5,977 bases of DNA from an uncultured Micrococcales bacterium (GTDB lineage Bacteria; Actinomycetota; Actinomycetes; Actinomycetales; Microbacteriaceae). The position numbers were made by a program, and so were the translations under genes. The stretch is taken from NCBI GenBank assembly GCA_903853515.1, contig CAINTU010000160.1:1-5977 (forward strand), written 5' to 3'. Below the pieces are notes generated by a model. The model searched no databases, was not told the origin of the DNA, and saw nothing but the letters and a program-made list of their open reading frames with translations. Below are positions 1-4,710 of the stretch, piece after piece; the first letter of the stretch is position 1, and each line of letters opens with the position of its first letter.

Positions 1-1113
1 GGTTCTGCCCCCGGGCCAGTGCGGGCGGTGACCACATCGCTTATCACTCTCGACCGAACCCCTCCAGAAATCAATACGATTACGAAAGCCACCAGCGCAA
101 ATAATTTGGCCGTATTTAGGTTGAACTTCACCGAGCCTGTAACTGGTCTGGCTGGCGACACGACCGACTTTATGGTCAAGGGTGATAGCTGCACAATTAG
201 CTCGCTAACCGGCAGTGCCGCAGATTATGTGATCACGATTTCGAATTGCACGGATGGTCGATTTGCGGGCCTTGTGCTCAACCAAAACACTGTGATTGAT
301 GCCGCCGGCAACTTAGGGCCAACCGTTCTCGGTCAAACCCCAACGGTTCGAATCGACAACACGCCACCGAGTCTTCGCATTACTGATATAACCTCGAGCG
401 AAACCGGCGCCTCACCAACCTTTGTGGTTGACAGCGATGAGCCAACAACCGGTCTAACCTCCGCCAAGTTTGCGATTGCCGGCACTTCAACAAACTGTGT
501 GCTGTCGCTAACCGAACTTCGTGTGGGCCTTGGCTGGCGAGTCGTTCTGACCGGTTGCAAGCCGGGCACGGCTGGCATTGTGATTGCCGCTAACCCAACA
601 AGCGACCTAAACGGCAACACTGGGCCAACCCTGGCAATGTCTTCGGCGCTCGTGACGGTAGCCGCCGACGCCACCGTCAATCAGGTTGTAGCGAAGCCCG
701 GTGGCACAGGCGGTGCTGGCCTTAAACCTGGCCCGCACAATGGCAATCAAAACGGCAACCATGCGGGCAATCAGTTTGGTAACCAGACCGGCTCGAATTC
801 GGGCGACCCTAGTGAAGCAGCAACTGGCCAATCGCCAGTTGGCCAAGATGGCACTGGCCAAGACAGCAATGGTGCGCAAGAGCCAGGCGCAGGTGGCGAT
901 GGGGCCAGTGACCAGAGTGGTTCAGGCAAGGTCAGCCCTTGGCATCCGAGCGTTCAATCAAAGACGAGAGCGGGTGTCAGTTGGCTAAATGCTTCAACCC
1001 AGCGCAACGCGCTCTATGCACTCGGCCTAATCATGTTGATTGCCGCAATTGTGGTTGCATTTGGCAAGCCAAGAGCGAGGACTAGATCTCGTCAGGCGCT
1101 AGCACAGAAATAA
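1..1113 (+). CDS. C-terminal part of a large Ig-like-repeat surface protein with a membrane anchor (5' partial)
   Basis: The reading frame is open from base 1, so the GTG at 19 is unlikely to be the true start; 370 codons are visible. Two tandem beta-rich modules begin with the linkers D-R-T-P-P-E-I and D-N-T-P-P-S-L (about residues 18 and 119, numbered from base 1), typical of bacterial Ig-like domains in long surface proteins. Each module carries one Cys pair (C64/C83 and C166/C186) 18-19 residues apart, which suggests a disulphide and an extracytoplasmic location. Both modules end with an A-G-N-L-G-P or N-G-N-T-G-P type motif. A low-complexity Asn/Gly/Gln/Ser linker follows (about 230-310), then a hydrophobic helix (about 337-355) and a basic tail with K-P-R-A-R-T-R-S-R. 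No LPXTG sorting motif is present. The likely role is a cell-envelope adhesin or surface-layer-like protein anchored by its C-terminus. The function itself is not known. Confidence 0.85.
   Translation, partial: GSAPGPVRAVTTSLITLDRTPPEINTITKATSANNLAVFRLNFTEPVTGLAGDTTDFMVKGDSCTISSLTGSAADYVITISNCTDGRFAGLVLNQNTVIDAAGNLGPTVLGQTPTVRIDNTPPSLRITDITSSETGASPTFVVDSDEPTTGLTSAKFAIAGTSTNCVLSLTELRVGLGWRVVLTGCKPGTAGIVIAANPTSDLNGNTGPTLAMSSALVTVAADATVNQVVAKPGGTGGAGLKPGPHNGNQNGNHAGNQFGNQTGSNSGDPSEAATGQSPVGQDGTGQDSNGAQEPGAGGDGASDQSGSGKVSPWHPSVQSKTRAGVSWLNASTQRNALYALGLIMLIAAIVVAFGKPRARTRSRQALAQK
739..798 (+). repeat. Asn/Gly/Gln low-complexity linker with degenerate DNA repeats
   Basis: About 20 codons read as reiterated G-N-Q/G-N-H units between the last Ig-like module and the membrane anchor. 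The octamer GGCAATCA recurs at 742-749 and 766-773, exactly 24 nt (eight codons) apart. Just downstream, ACTGGCCAA recurs at 823-831 and 853-861. These short in-frame direct repeats suggest expansion by slippage or unequal recombination. At protein level this is probably a flexible stalk that lifts the Ig-like domains off the membrane. Confidence 0.5.
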
Positions 1114-1126
1114 ATCGCTGCAGTTA

Positions 1127-1142
1127 TTTTGCCGCGGCAAAA
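1127..1142. terminator. Perfect 16-bp palindrome between convergent genes, possible bidirectional terminator
   Basis: TTTTGCCGCGGCAAAA is perfectly self-complementary and sits 13 bp after the stop of the surface-protein gene and 16 bp beyond the purU stop. As RNA it can form a 6-bp stem with a CGCG loop on either strand. The U run lies 5' and the A run 3' of the GC core, the reverse of a classical intrinsic terminator, and no U tract follows. Terminator function is therefore inferred mainly from its place in a convergent gap. Part of it (GGCAA, 1136-1140) could also pair with TTGCC at 1154-1158. Confidence 0.4.
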
Positions 1143-1158
1143 GTTGAAGGCCCTTGCC

Positions 1159-2043
1159 CTAGTTGAAAATGATGGTGCGTTCGCCGTCGAGCAAAACTCG
1201 ATGCTCGGCAAACCATCTGACAGCCTGGGCGAGGGTCTTCGACTCTACGTCTTGGCCAATTCGAACCAACTCGTTTTTAGTTTCGCTGTGATTCACTCGC
1301 ACAACGTTTTGCTCGATAATCGGGCCTTCGTCTAGATCGGCAGTCACAAAGTGTGCCGTTGCGCCGATAAGTTTTACGCCACGGGCATGCGCCTGAGCGT
1401 ATGGGTTTGCACCTTTGAAGCCCGGCAAGAAGCTGTGGTGAATGTTGATGATTTTGCCTTCAAACTCGGCGCAGAATTCTGCAGATAAAACTTGCATGAA
1501 TCGAGCCAACACAATTAGTTCGATGTTGGCTGATTTTATGTAATCGCGCAGCATATGCTCGAATGCAAGTTTTGAACCTTCGTCGCTTAGCGAGTGCGAT
1601 TCGAACGGCACCGAATAAAAAGCGGCTAGGGCGTTTAGCTCAGAATGGTTGCTGAATACAGCAGGCACTTCAATGGGCAAATAGCCAGCTCGTTGACTGA
1701 ACAACAAATCGTTTAGGCAATGAGCACTCTTGCTAACCAAAATCAGCGTGCGCATTTTGCGGCCGACCTCATCAATTTTGTAATCTAAGCCAAACTGATT
1801 TGCCACCGGGGTGATTTCAGTTTCGAATTCATTAAGACTCGCTGCCGCTTCAATCTGCACTCGCATAAAAAAGCGAGCACTGCCCGATTGCGCGTCGACT
1901 GAGGTGTATTGCTTGCTCTCTGTGATGTTGCCGCCGGCAGTCAAAATTGCGCCGGTAATGGCATGCACTATTCCTGGCTTGTCTGCACAAACAAAGGTGA
2001 GCACCCAGTGGTTTTTAGTCGAGTCGGTTTGCGATTGCGCCAT
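1159..2043 (-). CDS. purU: Formyltetrahydrofolate deformylase (PurU)
   Basis: PurU hydrolyses 10-formyl-THF to THF and formate in the cytoplasm, balancing the formyl-folate and THF pools. The protein has an N-terminal ACT-type regulatory domain (about residues 12-90, beginning W-V-L-T-F-V-C-A-D-K-P-G) and a C-terminal formyltransferase-fold hydrolase domain (about 98-290). The catalytic triad of the fold is intact: N200 and H202 in N-I-H-H-S-F-L-P-G and D238 in D-L-D-E-G-P-I-I, with the H-to-D spacing of 36 seen in PurN. The length of 294 aa is normal for the family. I chose the ATG at 2043; an in-frame TTG two codons upstream (2049) would give 296 aa. No convincing Shine-Dalgarno precedes either. 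The gene lies 52 bp downstream of a small membrane-protein gene on the same strand, so the two may be cotranscribed. It diverges from glyA-folD, whose products work to fill the pool PurU drains. Confidence 0.95.
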   Translation of the reverse strand: MAQSQTDSTKNHWVLTFVCADKPGIVHAITGAILTAGGNITESKQYTSVDAQSGSARFFMRVQIEAAASLNEFETEITPVANQFGLDYKIDEVGRKMRTLILVSKSAHCLNDLLFSQRAGYLPIEVPAVFSNHSELNALAAFYSVPFESHSLSDEGSKLAFEHMLRDYIKSANIELIVLARFMQVLSAEFCAEFEGKIINIHHSFLPGFKGANPYAQAHARGVKLIGATAHFVTADLDEGPIIEQNVVRVNHSETKNELVRIGQDVESKTLAQAVRWFAEHRVLLDGERTIIFN

Positions 2044-2095
2044 ACTCAAGTTTAAGTAAGGTCAGGCAAGTTATAGGCAGCCCTTGCCGGTAGAG

Positions 2096-2263
2096 CTAGG
2101 CGCGGTTATCGCTATTTTGTTTAGCCTGTGTGTTTGCGTTGGCGTTAGCCTGGGCCTGAGCTTCGACCTGACGACGATGTTTTTGGCTCTGCATGGCGAT
2201 GAAAACTCCAACTGCTACGCCAACTGCGATCATGGCTATTCCGATGATGAGTACCAGTGGCAT
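2096..2263 (-). CDS. Small single-pass membrane protein, 55 aa, unknown function
   Basis: I do not recognise a family. On the minus strand an ATG at 2263 opens 55 codons ending in TAG at 2096-2098. An AAGGA Shine-Dalgarno (complement of 2275-2279) lies 11 nt upstream of the ATG, slightly far but plausible. Residues 2-24 are strongly hydrophobic (P-L-V-L-I-I-G-I-A-M-I-A-V-G and on) and form one membrane helix. A basic stretch K-H-R-R follows at 28-31, which by the positive-inside rule puts the tail in the cytoplasm. The tail is hydrophilic and patterned, with alternating Q-A and N-A units at about 35-43, and ends D-N-R-A. The next gene on this strand is purU, 52 bp on, with only a weak hairpin possible between them. 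The hydrophobic/basic/polar layout and the SD favour a real gene over chance. A role as a partner or regulator of something membrane-bound would be speculation. Confidence 0.7.
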   Translation of the reverse strand: MPLVLIIGIAMIAVGVAVGVFIAMQSQKHRRQVEAQAQANANANTQAKQNSDNRA

Positions 2264-2347
2264 GAGGGGTGGAATCCTTGGCTAGTTTTGGTTGATTTCG
2301 AGCCTTTTGAGTCAAATAGTCAACTTAGAACCCCAAGTTTACCAAAT

Positions 2348-2405
2348 ATTCGCTTTAGCGCAGAAGTCAGGGCAGGCATCGGGGCTTTTGTGCGCCTAAG
2401 CGAAT
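2348..2405. repeat. Long imperfect inverted repeat in the divergent intergenic region
   Basis: Arm 2348-2366 pairs with arm 2385-2405. There are eight consecutive base pairs (ATTCGCTT with AAGCGAAT), a 2x2 mismatch, five further pairs (GCGCA with TGCGC), then three more A/T and G/C pairs with small irregularities, closing a G-rich loop of about 18 nt (2367-2384). The 5' arm also contains a short self-palindrome, CGCTTTAGCG (2351-2360). It lies between the divergent small membrane-protein gene and glyA, just upstream of the candidate glyA promoter and riboswitch. No T tract follows on either strand, so it does not look like an intrinsic terminator. It could be an operator, a structured leader segment or a remnant of a small palindromic element. 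Confidence 0.6.
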
Positions 2406-2417
2406 GTCTGCGCAAGA

Positions 2418-2423
2418 TAGAAT
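2418..2423 (+). promoter_or_regulatory. Candidate -10 element for glyA-folD
   Basis: TAGAAT fits the TANNNT actinobacterial -10 pattern. It would place transcription start near 2428-2431, right at the 5' edge of the riboswitch P1 helix, which is the spacing expected for a leader that begins with the aptamer. No good TTGACA-like hexamer is seen at the matching -35 distance (about 2395-2400), so the call rests on the -10 and its position. Confidence 0.35.
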
Positions 2424-2427
2424 TACG

Positions 2428-2500
2428 GCATCGCAACTGGCGCTAAAGATGGGTTTCCATCAGGGAGCGAAGGCATTTTGGTCGTGCGCCTGGGCCAAAT
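2428..2500 (+). promoter_or_regulatory. ZTP (pfl motif) riboswitch controlling glyA-folD
   Basis: The leader shows the pfl-motif layout. P1 pairs TCGC (2431-2434) with GCGA (2467-2470), extended across a small internal loop by GC (2428-2429) with GC (2473-2474). The segment ACTGGCG (2436-2442) follows, then a perfect P2 hairpin GATGG-GTTT-CCATC (2448-2461), then GGGAGCGA (2463-2470). P3 pairs ATTT-GGTC with GGCCAAAT (2475-2483/2493-2500, bulged T2479) around a 9-nt loop, 2484-2492, that contains the conserved GCGCCTGGGC block. Loop bases 2486-2490 (GCGCC) pair with 2439-2443 (GGCGC), the pseudoknot that defines this class. Known biology: ZTP/ZMP riboswitches sit upstream of purine and one-carbon genes, often glyA and folD, and act as ON switches when 10-formyl-THF is scarce. 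Gene context and structure agree. No terminator hairpin with a U run lies between 2500 and the start codon, so control of translation initiation is the more likely mechanism. Confidence 0.93.
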
Positions 2501-2518
2501 CACAACATTCGCCTAACT

Positions 2519-2523
2519 AGGAG
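2519..2523 (+). promoter_or_regulatory. Shine-Dalgarno of glyA, likely riboswitch target
   Basis: AGGAG lies 8 nt before the ATG at 2532 and 18 nt after the end of the riboswitch P3 helix. The six bases just before the start codon (CCCATC, 2526-2531) are complementary to GATGGG (2448-2453), the 5' side of P2. CGCC at 2510-2513 is complementary to the pseudoknot strand GGCG (2439-2442). Either pairing could couple the aptamer state to ribosome access. Confidence 0.8.
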
Positions 2524-2531
2524 TTCCCATC

Positions 2532-3818
2532 ATGACCACAAGCAAATTGCCAACTACCTTTTCAAATAGCTTGGCCGAGACTGATCCCGAAATCGCCGCG
2601 GTATTGCAGGGCGAGCTAGATCGCCAACGCAACTTTCTAGAGATGATTGCCAGCGAAAACTTTGTTTCGCGCGGTGTGCTCGAAGCGCAGGGTTCTGTGT
2701 TGACCAACAAATACGCCGAAGGTTACCCAGGCAAGCGTTATTACGGCGGCTGCGAAGTTGTCGACGTTGCCGAAAACCTTGCGCGCGATCGCGCCAAGTC
2801 GCTCTTCGGCGCAGAACACGCCAACGTGCAACCACACTCTGGGGCGAGCGCAAACGCTGCGGTATTGATGGCGTTGGCGAATCCTGGCGACAAAATTCTT
2901 GGCCTAGAGCTTGCTCACGGCGGTCACCTGACCCACGGCATGAAGTTGAACTTCTCTGGCAAGGTTTATGAGCCACACGCATATGGTTTGCACCCAGACA
3001 CTTTTTTGATTGACATGGATATCGTTCGCGAGCGTGCACTTGAAGTGCGCCCTCAAGTTTTGATCGCCGGCTGGTCGGCTTATTCGCGCCACCTAGATTT
3101 TGCCGCGTTTAGGGCCATCGCCGACGAAGTTGGTGCGAAGCTTTGGGTCGACATGGCGCACTTTGCCGGTTTGGTCGCCGGTGGCGTTCACCCGAACCCT
3201 GTGCCTTATGCAGATGTTGTTTCGACAACTGTGCACAAGACGCTTGCCGGGCCTCGCTCAGGTCTGATTTTGACCAAAGCCGATTTGGCTAAAAAGATTG
3301 ACAGCGCGGTTTTTCCTGGCCAACAGGGCGGCCCGCTTATGCATGTGATTGCGGCCAAGGCCGTCGCCTTTAAGGCAGCGGCAACCGATGAGTTCAAGCA
3401 CCGTCAACAGCGCACGATCGATGGCGCGCGCATCATCGCCGAGCGTTTGATGGGCGCAGACACCGTTGCCAACGGCGTTAGCGTCTTGACCGGCGGCACC
3501 GATGTGCACCTAGTGCTTGTTGATCTGCGCAACTCGCCAATCGACGGCATGATGGCAGAGAACCTGTTGCACGATGTTGGCATCACGGTGAACCGCAACT
3601 CGGTGCCAAACGACCCGCGCCCACCAATGACTACAAGTGGCGTGCGAATTGGCACCCCGGCTCTGGCAACCCGAGGTTTCGCCGATGCAGAGTTCGAAGA
3701 AGTCGCCGACATCATCGCGCACGTATTGCTGCCAAACCCAGACATAGCTGCGCTTTCGGCAAGGGTTCGCAAGTTGACCGACGCGTTCCCGCTTTATAAC
3801 GGCCTCGAGAACTGGTAA
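2532..3818 (+). CDS. glyA: Serine hydroxymethyltransferase (GlyA)
   Basis: This cytoplasmic PLP enzyme converts L-serine and THF to glycine and 5,10-methylene-THF, the main entry of one-carbon units into folate. It is full length at 428 aa, with family blocks in order: M-I-A-S-E-N-F-V-S (38-46), K-Y-A-E-G-Y-P-G-K-R-Y-Y-G-G-C-E (60-75), Q-P-H-S-G-A-S-A-N (100-108), H-G-G-H-L-T-H-G (129-136, PLP-stacking His132), V-D-M-A-H-F-A-G-L (206-214, Asp207 and His210), the Schiff-base Lys236 in S-T-T-V-H-K-T-L, P-G-Q-Q-G-G-P (262-268), and the substrate-carboxylate Arg372 in V-R-I-G-T-P-A. V234 stands where many bacteria have Thr, which I recall as common in actinobacteria. The ATG follows AGGAG at 8 nt. 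It is the first gene of an operon with folD 4 nt downstream, and the leader carries a ZTP riboswitch. No damage is seen. Confidence 0.97.
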   Translation: MTTSKLPTTFSNSLAETDPEIAAVLQGELDRQRNFLEMIASENFVSRGVLEAQGSVLTNKYAEGYPGKRYYGGCEVVDVAENLARDRAKSLFGAEHANVQPHSGASANAAVLMALANPGDKILGLELAHGGHLTHGMKLNFSGKVYEPHAYGLHPDTFLIDMDIVRERALEVRPQVLIAGWSAYSRHLDFAAFRAIADEVGAKLWVDMAHFAGLVAGGVHPNPVPYADVVSTTVHKTLAGPRSGLILTKADLAKKIDSAVFPGQQGGPLMHVIAAKAVAFKAAATDEFKHRQQRTIDGARIIAERLMGADTVANGVSVLTGGTDVHLVLVDLRNSPIDGMMAENLLHDVGITVNRNSVPNDPRPPMTTSGVRIGTPALATRGFADAEFEEVADIIAHVLLPNPDIAALSARVRKLTDAFPLYNGLENW

Positions 3819-3822
3819 AGCC

Positions 3823-4710
3823 TTGAGCGCGATAACGCTCGACGGGCTAGCCACCGCAAAGGCCATCAAGGCCGAACTTGCCGAGCAGGTTGTTTCACTA
3901 AAGCAACGCGGCATTAATCCTGGCCTTGGCACGCTACTGGTTGGCGATGACCCTGGTTCGCATTCATATGTTTCTGGCAAGCACCGTGACTGCGCCCAGG
4001 TCGGAGTGCATTCGATTCGCATCGATATGCCGGCCAACGCAACCGCCGCAGATGTGCGCGCCGCCATTCGAGATTTAAACGACGCAAAAGATGTCACTGG
4101 CTATATCGTGCAGTTGCCGTTGCCATTTGGCATCGACACCAACGAGATGCTTGAACTAATTGACCCAAACAAAGACGCCGATGGCCTGCACCCAATGAAC
4201 CTAGGTCGACTAGTGCTTGGGGTGAGTGGCGAGATCACCTCACCGCTGCCTTGCACTCCAGCCGGCATCGTCGAACTGCTGCGTCGCTATGACGTGAATC
4301 TGCGCGGGGCAGAGGTAGCGGTTATTGGCCGAGGCGTCACAGTTGGTCGCCCGCTTGGACTTCTGCTTAGCCGCAAGGGCATCGATTCGACGGTGACGCT
4401 ATTGCACTCTGCAACGCGCGACATCGCAGCTCACGTGAAGCGCGCCGATGTTGTGGTTGCCGCCTTAGGAGTGCCGCACTTTGTGAAACCAGAGTGGATT
4501 AAGCCAGGCGCCGCAGTTCTTGATGTGGGCATCACCCGAGTTGCCGGCGAAAAAGATTCTGACGGCAACGACACCGCGATGCTGGTAGGAGATATAGACC
4601 CTGGCGTTGCAGCTGTCGCCGGCTATCTGTCACCAAACCCAGGTGGCGTTGGCCCGATGACCAGAGCGATGCTCGTAAAAAACGTTGTCGAAATGGCGTC
4701 GCGCGCTTAG
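3823..4710 (+). CDS. folD: Bifunctional methylene-THF dehydrogenase / methenyl-THF cyclohydrolase (FolD)
   Basis: FolD oxidises 5,10-methylene-THF with NADP+ to methenyl-THF and hydrolyses that to 10-formyl-THF, the formyl donor for purine synthesis and initiator Met-tRNA. The 295-aa protein has the normal length and both domains. Catalytic residues match the family: Y49 and K53 (Y-V-S-G-K), Q97 (I-V-Q-L-P-L-P) and D120 (K-D-A-D-G-L-H-P). The dinucleotide loop is G-R-G-V-T-V-G-R-P (169-177), and the C-terminal signature P-N-P-G-G-V-G-P-M-T is at 271-280. The start is TTG at 3823, only 4 nt after the glyA stop, with a weak GGTAAAG upstream. No in-frame ATG or GTG is found between the preceding glyA codons and this point, and the N-terminus aligns well from there, so translational coupling to glyA is likely. 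Its stop overlaps the converging ABC gene by 4 bp. Confidence 0.96.
   Translation: MSAITLDGLATAKAIKAELAEQVVSLKQRGINPGLGTLLVGDDPGSHSYVSGKHRDCAQVGVHSIRIDMPANATAADVRAAIRDLNDAKDVTGYIVQLPLPFGIDTNEMLELIDPNKDADGLHPMNLGRLVLGVSGEITSPLPCTPAGIVELLRRYDVNLRGAEVAVIGRGVTVGRPLGLLLSRKGIDSTVTLLHSATRDIAAHVKRADVVVAALGVPHFVKPEWIKPGAAVLDVGITRVAGEKDSDGNDTAMLVGDIDPGVAAVAGYLSPNPGGVGPMTRAMLVKNVVEMASRA

Noticed and set aside
1136..1158. GGCAA...TTGCC hairpin as an intrinsic terminator of either convergent gene
   Set aside because: The stem is only five base pairs with a 13-nt loop and no T tract follows on either strand; the overlapping 16-bp palindrome is the better candidate.
2070..2075. TATAAC on the minus strand as a purU -10
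   Set aside because: It is about 25 bp from the purU ATG, but there is no -35 at 16-18 bp and it does not fit TANNNT. Readthrough from the small upstream gene is at least as likely.
2084..2446. Plus-strand 120-codon open frame with a hydrophobic start and several Cys
   Set aside because: It is antisense to the small membrane-protein gene, runs through the long inverted repeat and into the riboswitch pseudoknot strand, has no SD and looks like no known protein. The hydrophobic start is a by-product of the opposite strand.
2428..2500. Glycine or THF riboswitch in front of glyA
   Set aside because: The conserved blocks and the pseudoknot fit the ZTP/pfl motif, and no tandem glycine aptamer or THF aptamer core was found.
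2449..2520. 23-codon open frame inside the riboswitch (ATG in P2, TAG overlapping the glyA SD)
   Set aside because: Its ATG is buried in the P2 helix, no SD precedes it, and the bases are explained by conserved aptamer elements. The stop falling in the SD is probably coincidence, though a leader peptide cannot be fully excluded.
2554..3039. Minus-strand 161-codon open frame within glyA
   Set aside because: The Arg-rich composition is typical of an antisense shadow and it overlaps conserved SHMT motifs on the other strand.
3510..4097. Minus-strand 195-codon open frame across the glyA/folD junction
   Set aside because: It is antisense to two fully intact enzymes with all catalytic residues, and its translation is Arg/Ser/Ala-rich shadow sequence.
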